This document shows, piece by piece, positions 1-4,420 of a stretch of DNA of 5,734 nucleotides (its first letter is position 1; each line of letters begins with the position of its first letter). The notes under the pieces were generated by a model that worked only from the letters and a program-made list of their open reading frames with translations, did not search any database and had not been told where the DNA came from. The translations under genes and the position numbers were made by a program. The DNA is from Lamprocystis purpurea (GTDB taxonomy: Bacteria > Pseudomonadota > Gammaproteobacteria > Chromatiales > Chromatiaceae). Location: NCBI GenBank assembly GCA_020718945.1, contig DYRB01000215.1:1-5734 (forward strand), given 5' to 3'.

Positions 1-147
1 TCGAACCAACACCTAATGCAGACATAGCCTTTCGTTTGGGCCCGTGGCAGGGCGTTACCGATAGGGCTCGCCGGGGCTGGGGTCGGCATCCGGTAACGGC
101 ACGCCTTGCCCTTGGCTCCTGGGCCGGGCCTAAACTGACCGGCGCGA

Positions 148-176
148 TTCATACAAATGGACTTTTCGACTGTCAA
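148..176 (-). promoter_or_regulatory. sigma70-like promoter, leftward
   Basis: On the minus strand a perfect -35 hexamer TTGACA (171-176) is followed by a 17-bp spacer and TATGAA (148-153, 4 of 6 matches to TATAAT). Transcription would start near 141 and run leftward out of the window. A minus-strand ATG at 23-25 opens a frame (MSALGVGS...) that leaves the window at base 1. The purine-rich stretch before that ATG (GAAAGG) is only 2 nt away, too close for a normal ribosome binding site, so a gene there is speculative. The hexamers are seen directly; the activity is inferred. Confidence 0.4.
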
Positions 177-183
177 TTTGTAT
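151..183. repeat. 8-bp perfect inverted repeat, candidate operator
   Basis: The arms ATACAAAT (151-158) and ATTTGTAT (176-183) are perfectly complementary around a 17-bp spacer. They are AT-rich in a strongly GC-rich neighbourhood. Each arm overlaps the -10 box of one of the two opposing promoter candidates and the edge of the -35 box of the other. A dimeric regulator bound here could control both directions. The regulator is unknown, and no gene in the window is an obvious candidate. Confidence 0.5.
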
Positions 184-186
184 AAC
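158..186 (+). promoter_or_regulatory. sigma70-like promoter of the ATPase gene, overlapping a leftward promoter
   Basis: On the plus strand TGGACT (158-163, 4 of 6 matches to TTGACA) is separated by 17 bp from TATAAC (181-186, 5 of 6 matches to TATAAT). Transcription would be expected to start 7 nt past the -10 box, at about 193, which is the A of the family-typical ATG of the downstream ATPase. No Shine-Dalgarno sequence precedes that ATG, so a leaderless mRNA is plausible. If translation began at the upstream ATG (157), this promoter would lie inside the gene. Confidence 0.45.
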
Positions 187-192
187 TCGGCC

Positions 193-1362
193 ATGATTGC
201 CCGCCAACTGCAAACGACCCTTCGGCGCCTGGCCACCGCATGGCCAATCATTGCCATCACCGGACCGCGGCAGTCCGGCAAGACCACCCTGGCCCAGGCG
301 GTCTTCGGCGGCCGTCCCTATGTCAGCCTGGAAGACCCGAGCGAGCGGGCCTTTGCCGAGGAGGACCCCAGGGGCTTCCTGGCGCGCTTCGCCCAGGGCG
401 CCATCTTCGACGAGGCCCAGCGCTGGCCGGACCTGTTCTCCTATCTACAGGGCATGGTGGACGCGGAGCGCGTCCCGGGTCGTTTCGTGCTCACCGGTTC
501 CCAGCAGTTCGGGCTGCTGGCCGGTATATCGCAATCGCTGGCCGGGCGCGTGGGCATCACCCATCTGCTGCCGCTGTCCATCGCCGAACTGACGGCGGAG
601 GGACAGCCCCGGCCGGTGCTGGACGACCTGATGCTGGCCGGGGGCTATCCCGCCATCCACGCCCACGGCATAGCCCCCGGCGATTGGCTTGCCGCCTATT
701 TGGCCACCTATGTGGAACGGGATTTGCGGCAGGTGCTCAACGTCCAGGACTTGACCGCCTTCCAACGCTTCCTGCGGCTGTGCGCCGGACGCACCGGACA
801 ACTGCTGAATCTCAGTGCCCTGGCGGGCGAGGCGGGTATCTCCCACGGCACCGCCCGGGCTTGGTTGAGCGTCCTGGAGGCGAGCTACCTGATCCATCTC
901 CTGCCGCCCTACCACCGCAATTTCGGCAAGCGCCTGGTCAAGGCCCCGAAGCTGTACTTCATCGACACGGGCCTCGCGGCCTGGTTGCTCGGCATCCGCG
1001 ACCCCGACCAGTTGGCCCTGCACCCCATGCGTGGAGCCCTGTTCGAGACCCTGATCGTCGCCGAGGTCCTCAAGCACCGGCGCAACGCCGGGGCCCCGCC
1101 CGACCTGTATTTCTGGCGCGACAATAACGGGCTGGAGGCCGACCTGCTGATCGAACAAGGCGGCGCCCTGCACGCCCTGGAGATCAAGTCCGGCCAGACC
1201 GTCACGCCCGACTACATCCGGGCCGCCCAGAAGGCCGGTCGCATCCTGGGGGACGAAGGTCGCGAGCCCTGGCTGATCCACGGGGGCGAAGATACCTACG
1301 TTCGCAGCGGCGTGCGGGTGGTCGGGTGGCGGTCCTTGCCCGCGGCGCTGGGCGGGGTCTAG
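193..1362 (+). CDS. AAA-type ATPase with C-terminal DUF4143 (PD-(D/E)XK-like) domain
   Basis: The protein has 389 residues from the ATG at 193. Walker A is GPRQSGKT (24-31), Walker B is IFDEAQ (71-76), and a sensor-like VLTGSQQ follows (99-105). A helix-turn-helix-like segment (about 206-240) leads into a DUF4143 region whose residues E285, D317 (in GLEADLLIE) and E330-x-K332 (in LEIKSG) match the PD-(D/E)XK nuclease pattern. This architecture is common and widely scattered among bacteria; its cellular role is poorly defined, so no pathway is assigned. An upstream in-frame ATG at 157 would add 12 residues. I prefer 193 because family members usually begin M-I-x-R just before the P-loop region and because the -10 box sits at 181-186. 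Neither start has a good Shine-Dalgarno sequence. The stop is TAG at 1360-1362, and no clear terminator hairpin with a T tract follows. All motifs are present, so the gene looks intact. Confidence 0.9.
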   Translation: MIARQLQTTLRRLATAWPIIAITGPRQSGKTTLAQAVFGGRPYVSLEDPSERAFAEEDPRGFLARFAQGAIFDEAQRWPDLFSYLQGMVDAERVPGRFVLTGSQQFGLLAGISQSLAGRVGITHLLPLSIAELTAEGQPRPVLDDLMLAGGYPAIHAHGIAPGDWLAAYLATYVERDLRQVLNVQDLTAFQRFLRLCAGRTGQLLNLSALAGEAGISHGTARAWLSVLEASYLIHLLPPYHRNFGKRLVKAPKLYFIDTGLAAWLLGIRDPDQLALHPMRGALFETLIVAEVLKHRRNAGAPPDLYFWRDNNGLEADLLIEQGGALHALEIKSGQTVTPDYIRAAQKAGRILGDEGREPWLIHGGEDTYVRSGVRVVGWRSLPAALGGV

Positions 1363-1568
1363 CGCCTGCCGCCAGGTCGCCCGTCGGCCCCAATCTCAGC
1401 CGCGTTGGACTGGCCGCATCCCGGACGGGGCATCAAACCGGTCCCGCCCCAGTCAGCGCAATGCCCGCATCGGCGCCAAAACCTGGGGTAGCCTGACGCC
1501 CGGCCCTTCGACCCAACCGGACCCCTTGCCCGGCAGGTCCTGGCCAGCCTTCCCCACGCGGAGCGCGC
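1363..1568. other. intergenic stretch with no recognised gene
   Basis: No coding sequence, terminator or clear promoter was recognised here. It ends with GGAG (1560-1563), placed 5 nt before the ATG of the truncated phospholipase D-like frame at 1569, a reasonable Shine-Dalgarno position. Long open frames on the minus strand through this stretch have compositions expected from GC-rich antisense DNA and no family motif. Confidence 0.5.
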
Positions 1569-1724
1569 ATGGAAACCACGGCCCACTTCGACAACATCCC
1601 CCAGGAGATCGCCCGGCGGTTGGCCGCGGCGACCCAGGAGATCGTGGTCGCTGTTGCCTGGTTCACCGACCGGGACCTGTTCGACGTGCTGTGCAAGTGG
1701 GTAGGTCGGGTTAGCGAAGCGTAA
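1569..1724 (+). pseudogene. truncated phospholipase D-like domain protein (N-terminal fragment)
   Basis: The ATG at 1569 follows GGAG with 5-nt spacing and opens a 51-codon frame. Residues 1-42 read like the start of the PLD-like family often found with nuclease or DNA-processing genes: an AHFDNI start, a helix, then IVVAVAWFTDRDLFDVLC. In full-length relatives this is the first strand and helix of a domain that goes on to carry an HxK catalytic motif. Here the frame instead enters a REP-like palindrome (1701-1730), which supplies the last codons and the TAA stop. No HxK motif is present, so the product would not be catalytic. The rest of the gene was not recognised downstream. I infer truncation by insertion of, or recombination at, the palindrome. 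Family assignment rests on about 42 residues recognised by eye. Confidence 0.6.
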
Positions 1725-1730
1725 CCCGAC
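1701..1730. repeat. REP-like dispersed palindrome
   Basis: The arms GTCGGGTTA (1705-1713) and TAACCCGAC (1722-1730) form a perfect 9-bp stem around GCGAAGCG. Palindromes of the type GGGTTAGCGAAGCGTAACCC recur in intergenic DNA of many bacteria, as I recall it. The apex contains GCGAAGC, a heptamer known to fold into an exceptionally stable DNA mini-hairpin with a GAA loop. Only one copy occurs in this window. It ends the truncated phospholipase D-like frame. Confidence 0.7.
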
Positions 1731-1737
1731 GGCTAGG

Positions 1738-1848
1738 CTACCTGCTTGCGAAGGGGAGCCAGCTACCATCCCCCACCCCCGGCAGGTCGAAGCCGTTGTC
1801 CGTTGCCCCGTTCCCCAGCAGCGTGAGCCAGATCGGCGTAGGGATCAT
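1738..1848 (-). CDS. possible small protein, 36 aa, unknown
   Basis: On the minus strand GGGAGGAG lies 6 nt before an ATG (1846-1848), one of the best Shine-Dalgarno matches in the window. The frame encodes 36 residues beginning MIPTPIWLTLLGNG, with a short hydrophobic stretch (about 5-11) and a glycine-rich tail, and ends at TAG (1738-1740), just before the REP-like palindrome. I do not recognise the family. It could be a genuine small protein, a leader peptide, or the start of a longer gene cut off when the left boundary formed. A TGA in another frame overlaps its ATG (ATGA), but I do not believe that upstream frame codes for protein. Confidence 0.3.
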   Translation of the reverse strand: MIPTPIWLTLLGNGATDNGFDLPGVGDGSWLPFASR

Positions 1849-1899
1849 GCCCGGCTCCTCCCGGTGCCATATCCGCCAAGGCCCAGGGGATGGGCCGAG

Positions 1900-1990
1900 T
1901 GGCCGATAGCAACTGCCTGCGGAAAAAAGAAAAATCGGTTCTGGATCGGCCCTCTATCGGCCATCGTCTGCCTCTTGGCCGATAGAGGGC
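1900..1990. repeat. three-arm repeat cluster with A-rich tract, possible attenuator-like structure
   Basis: TGGCCGATAG occurs directly at 1900-1909 and 1976-1985 and inverted at 1954-1963. The inverted copy and the right copy extend to a perfect 15-bp inverted repeat (1949-1963 with 1976-1990) around a 12-nt loop. The inverted copy can instead pair with the left copy (10 bp, 44-nt loop), so the two hairpins exclude each other. Between them lies A6GA5 (1923-1934), which is T-rich on the minus strand. ATCGG also starts at 1934, 1945 and 1956, exactly 11 bp apart. Read on the minus strand, the order is long hairpin, T-rich tract, competing arm, then the Shine-Dalgarno sequence of the 36-codon frame. 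The sequence shows the pairing; a switching role is inferred. Confidence 0.55.
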
Positions 1991-2091
1991 GCCAGGCTGT
2001 ACCGGGTCCACCGGGCCTCGCCGCGGGCGGAAACTCGACCCTCGTCGGTGAGTCCTTTGAGGGCACGGCTGAAGGTCCGCAACGGAATCTC
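1954..2091 (-). pseudogene. C-terminal fragment of a winged-helix DNA-binding protein
   Basis: Minus-strand translation from about 2091 reads EIPLRTFSRALKGLTDEG followed by RVSARGEARWTRYSLA, then a short tail and TAG (1954-1956). This resembles the recognition helix and wing at the C-terminus of winged-helix modules such as those ending Fic-family and similar proteins (R-T-x-x-R-x-L-x-x-L-x-x-x-G-R, then a basic wing and TRY). There is no ATG or GTG start in frame between the permease stop (2128-2130) and this segment, so the 5' part of the gene is missing. The fragment is in the same frame as the permease, separated from it only by that stop codon. I infer that a recombination event placed the permease 3' end against this remnant. 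Confidence 0.5.
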
Positions 2092-2115
2092 CGGCCCTAC
2101 ACTCGGACAGGCTCG

Positions 2116-2143
2116 GCGCCCCCGGGACTAGCCCCGGGGGCGC
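2116..2143 (-). terminator. GC-only 11-bp hairpin at the permease stop codon
   Basis: GCGCCCCCGGG (2116-2126) pairs perfectly with CCCGGGGGCGC (2133-2143) around a 6-nt loop. The loop contains the permease TAG stop. No T tract follows on either strand, so this is not a standard intrinsic terminator. It could slow RNA polymerase or protect the mRNA 3' end, and the last codons of the permease form one arm. Confidence 0.35.
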
Positions 2144-3045
2144 GACGCCACCGCTCCAGTGGCGGCGACCAGGACCCCGGCAAGGATCAGGCCCAGGCCG
2201 TAGAGGTGATGGGGCCGGGGCGACTCGCCGAGGAACAGGATGCCCATGGCCACCGCCCAGGGCGGGATCAGATAGTTGAGCTGGGCGGCGAAGGAGGGCC
2301 CAGCGGCGGCGATGAGGCGGAAATAGACCACCGCCGCGGTGGCGGTGGCGAAGACGCCCAGGGCGGCTACTGCGGAAATCGCCCCCCAACCGGGCAGTTG
2401 GGTCGGGAGCGGTTCCCAGGCGAGGGCCAGGGGCAGGCTGAGGCCCGCCGCCAGCAGGGTCACCAGGGCGGCGGTGGGCAGGGCCCCGTGGGCGGGGCGC
2501 AGCCGGGCCAGGATGGCGGAGACGGCATAGCACAGGGCCCCGGCGAGCACGGCGAGCATGGCCAGCAGGGTCCCTGGGGCGCCGGACCCGGGTGCCTGGA
2601 ACCCCTCCGCCAGGGCCTCGGGCCCGAACAGCACCGCCACCCCGACGAAGCCCAGGGCGAAGCCGGCCAGGCGCCGCCGGGTCAGGCCCTCGCCGGGGAT
2701 GAACAGGTGGGCCAGGGCCAGGACCGCCAGGGGCATGACCGCCATGAGGATCCCTGCCAGGCCGCTGTCGATGCCGCGCTGGCCCCAACTGATGAGCCAG
2801 AAGGGCAGCACATTGCCCAGCACCGCGATCAGGGCGAAGAAGACCCAGGCGCGCCGGTCCCGCGGCAGCAGGGCCCCGCGCCAGGCGGCCAGCGGCAGCA
2901 GCAGGGCGGCGGCCAGGGCCAGGCGGCCGGTCACCACCCAGCCCGGCGGGATGCCTGCCAACGCGACCTTGGTCAGCATGAAGGCCGAGCCCCACAGGGC
3001 CGTCAGGGCCAGCAGCAGGGCCCAGTCGGAGGGGCGATGGCGCAT
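2128..3045 (-). CDS. EamA-family (DMT superfamily) permease
   Basis: The product is a 305-residue inner-membrane protein with about ten hydrophobic segments (roughly 8-27, 36-55, 67-88, 95-115, 126-143, 157-180, 190-210, 220-242, 255-273 and 281-299), the normal size and topology for the family. The first EamA repeat opens with a WGSAF motif (18-22), and the second carries LNYLIPPWAV...LGE (256-274), as in RhaT/YdcZ-like drug/metabolite transporters. Such proteins move amino acids, nucleosides or other small metabolites, often outward; the substrate cannot be read from the sequence. The ATG at 3045 is the furthest upstream possible, because TGA lies two codons before it. No Shine-Dalgarno sequence is visible, and a heptamer repeat sits where it should be. 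The next in-frame ATG (residue 23) would remove the first helix, so it is unlikely. The gene is 231 bp downstream of mtnA on the same strand, but intervening REP-like hairpins argue against a tight operon. Confidence 0.93.
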   Translation of the reverse strand: MRHRPSDWALLLALTALWGSAFMLTKVALAGIPPGWVVTGRLALAAALLLPLAAWRGALLPRDRRAWVFFALIAVLGNVLPFWLISWGQRGIDSGLAGILMAVMPLAVLALAHLFIPGEGLTRRRLAGFALGFVGVAVLFGPEALAEGFQAPGSGAPGTLLAMLAVLAGALCYAVSAILARLRPAHGALPTAALVTLLAAGLSLPLALAWEPLPTQLPGWGAISAVAALGVFATATAAVVYFRLIAAAGPSFAAQLNYLIPPWAVAMGILFLGESPRPHHLYGLGLILAGVLVAATGAVASRPRG

Positions 3046-3049
3046 GGGT

Positions 3050-3077
3050 CAGAGGCGAGTGGCGGGTGGTCAGTGGC
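3050..3077. repeat. four tandem degenerate heptamers upstream of the permease start
   Basis: The units CAGAGGC, GAGTGGC, GGGTGGT and CAGTGGC lie end to end (plus-strand reading), with a consensus close to SRGWGGY. On the minus strand they end 4 nt before the permease ATG and occupy the position of the ribosome binding site. They contain no AGGA-like sequence on the coding strand. This could be a short repeat prone to copy-number change. Confidence 0.5.
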
Positions 3078-3081
3078 TAGC

Positions 3082-3138
3082 GAGGCTTTGCCTCAGACCG
3101 ACGAGGCATGAGACCTTTGGCCGAAACAAGGCTGCCTC
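3082..3138. repeat. alternating GAGGC/GCCTC inverted arms
   Basis: GAGGC (3082-3086) and GCCTC (3090-3094) form a small hairpin with a TTT loop on the plus strand. A second GAGGC (3103-3107) faces another GCCTC (3134-3138), which extends to the 8-bp inverted repeat ACGAGGCA (3101-3108) with TGCCTCGT (3133-3140). The last arm touches the left REP-like unit. The function is unknown. Confidence 0.4.
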
Positions 3139-3217
3139 GTGGGAGCGCCGCCCTCGGCGCGACTTTCCCGACCCTGAGCCAGCCGCGTGGCCATCGCGGC
3201 GAGGGCGCCGCTTCCAC
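3139..3217. repeat. REPIN-like pair of inverted REP hairpins
   Basis: Two 24-nt units lie in inverted orientation (3139-3162 and 3194-3217) with a 31-bp spacer. They match at 21 of 24 positions. Each begins GTGGRAGCG and folds into a 6-bp stem with a CCCT loop: GCGCCG/CGGCGC in the left unit and GCGGCG/CGCCGC in the right. Two of the three differences form one base pair, C-G in one unit and G-C in the other. Similar GTGGGAGCG...CCCTCG...CGCGA palindromes are, as I recall, common intergenic repeats in gammaproteobacteria. Placed between mtnA and the permease, the pair may block or attenuate read-through. Confidence 0.75.
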
Positions 3218-3276
3218 GGGTCTCGCCCTGCCTAAAATTTGACTCATTTGTGAAGATGGGGGTCGCTCAAGGAACC

Positions 3277-4344
3277 CTAGAAGCTAGAGGAACCCATCAG
3301 CGCCCGGATCTTCTCGGCATCCGGTGCCAGGACCACCCCGCGCTCGGTGACCAGGGCGTCCACCAGTGCGGCGGGGGTGACGTCGAAGACCGGGTTGCGG
3401 GCGCTCACCCCCAGCGGGGCCAGGACCCGTCCGGCGAAGCTCAGGACCTCGATCTCGGCGCGCTCCTCGATGGGTATCCCGGCCCCGTTGGCCACGCCCA
3501 GGTCGATGGTGGAGGTGGGGGCGGCGACCATGAAGCGCACCCCGTGGTGGCGGGCCAGGACGGCCAGGCCGTAGGTGCCGATCTTGTTGGCTACGTCGCC
3601 GTTGGCGGCGATGCGGTCGGAGCCGACTATGACCCAGCCTATCTCCCCGGTGGCCATCAGGCCGGCGGCGGCCCCCTCGACTTGCAGGGTGACGGGGATG
3701 CGGGCCTGGTGCAGCTCCCAGGCGGTCAGGCGCGACCCTTGCATCCAGGGCCTGGTCTCGTCCGCATAGACCCGGCGGATCAGGCCCGCGGCGTGGGCGC
3801 TGCGGATCACCCCCAGGGCGGTGCCGTAGCCGCCGGTGGCCAGCGCCCCGGCGTTGCAGTGGGTGATGACGCTGGTGGGGGACTCGATCAGGCCTGCCCC
3901 CAGGGCCCCCATGGCATGATTGGCGGCGCGGTCCTCGGCGTGGATCGCCTTGGCCTCCGCCAGCAGATCGGCGGCCGGGTCGCCGCCGACCAGCCCGTCC
4001 ATGGTCCGGCGCATGCGCTTGATGGCCCAGAAGAGATTGACCGCCGTGGGGCGCGAGGCGGCCAGGCGCTCCAGGTCCGCGTCGATGTGGCGGCGCCAGT
4101 CCGGGCCGCGGTACTCATAGGCATCGCGGGCGGCCAGGACCACCCCGTAGGCGGCGGCGATGCCGATGGCCGGGGCCCCGCGCACCACCATGGAGGCGAT
4201 GGCCTGGGCCACGGCGGCGGCGCTGTCGCAGGCGAAGAAGCCGACATTATCCGGCAGATAGCGCTGGTCGAGCAGGTGTAGGCGCCCGTCGTGCCAGACC
4301 AGGGCGTTGTCCGGGTGTACGGCGAGGGGATCATGGGTTTCCAT
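3277..4344 (-). CDS. mtnA: S-methyl-5-thioribose-1-phosphate isomerase
   Basis: MtnA is a cytosolic enzyme that converts 5-methylthioribose-1-phosphate to 5-methylthioribulose-1-phosphate in methionine salvage. The 355-residue length fits the family. Visible motifs are RGAPAIG (55-61), the catalytic cysteine C163 in THCNAGALATGGYGTALG, the catalytic aspartate D243 in GSDRIAANGDVANKIGTYG, and PTSTIDL (276-282). The family region before the aspartate motif reads VEGAAAGLM (222-230), where many relatives have TDSMA or VDSAAA. The ATG at 4344 is supported by AAGGA (4352-4356) with a 7-nt spacing. The gene is divergent from the MTA deaminase gene with 76 bp between the start codons, as in the Pseudomonas arrangement. 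No intrinsic terminator follows its TAG (3277-3279). The product could feed either the full salvage pathway to methionine or an MTA shunt; the downstream genes are not in the window. Confidence 0.97.
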   Translation of the reverse strand: METHDPLAVHPDNALVWHDGRLHLLDQRYLPDNVGFFACDSAAAVAQAIASMVVRGAPAIGIAAAYGVVLAARDAYEYRGPDWRRHIDADLERLAASRPTAVNLFWAIKRMRRTMDGLVGGDPAADLLAEAKAIHAEDRAANHAMGALGAGLIESPTSVITHCNAGALATGGYGTALGVIRSAHAAGLIRRVYADETRPWMQGSRLTAWELHQARIPVTLQVEGAAAGLMATGEIGWVIVGSDRIAANGDVANKIGTYGLAVLARHHGVRFMVAAPTSTIDLGVANGAGIPIEERAEIEVLSFAGRVLAPLGVSARNPVFDVTPAALVDALVTERGVVLAPDAEKIRALMGSSSF

Positions 4345-4367
4345 CGATGTGTCCTTGTGGCAGATTC

Positions 4368-4383
4368 GGGCCTATTGTGGCCC
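4368..4383. repeat. small palindrome in the divergent mtnA/mtaD promoter region
   Basis: GGGCC (4368-4372) and GGCCC (4379-4383) are complementary around TATTGT, which overlaps the proposed mtnA -10 box. In a GC-rich genome such a short palindrome may be chance. Its place in a divergent promoter region makes it a weak operator candidate. Confidence 0.3.
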
Positions 4384-4401
4384 ACTGGGGCGTCCACTCA
4401 A
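4374..4401 (-). promoter_or_regulatory. candidate mtnA promoter
   Basis: On the minus strand TTGAGT (4396-4401, four matches to TTGACA) is 16 bp from CACAAT (4374-4379, weak match to TATAAT). This would place the transcript start near 4367 and give a leader of about 20 nt containing the AAGGA site. No convincing sigma70 pair was found for the opposite gene in the same 76 bp. Confidence 0.35.
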
Positions 4402-4420
4402 AACTGCGGAGTTCGAGGCC

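Noticed and set aside
53..98. 8-bp inverted repeat CGTTACCG/CGGTAACG
   Set aside because: The 30-nt loop has no T tract or nearby gene end, so it is weak evidence for a terminator or operator.
3..185. open plus-strand frame entering from the left edge and ending at TAA (183-185)
   Set aside because: Its 60 codons match no family I recognise, and a stop-free run of this length is not rare in GC-rich DNA. It would also run through the promoter palindrome.
1845..2066. 73-codon minus-strand frame whose stop overlaps the ATG of the 36-codon frame (ATGA)
   Set aside because: It would translate the hairpin and the T tract as FFFF and conflicts with the recognisable winged-helix fragment in another frame. 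The ATGA overlap is probably chance.
1763..2995. 410-codon minus-strand frame overlapping the permease in another frame
   Set aside because: It is proline/arginine/glycine-rich with no domain. The overlapping frame encodes a well-formed EamA permease.
1864..3111. 415-codon plus-strand frame opposite the permease
   Set aside because: It has a repetitive GQG/EG composition typical of antisense high-GC sequence, without a motif.
3187..4281. 364-codon open frame antisense to mtnA
   Set aside because: It has a low-complexity glycine/glutamine/alanine composition and lies opposite a clear MtnA.
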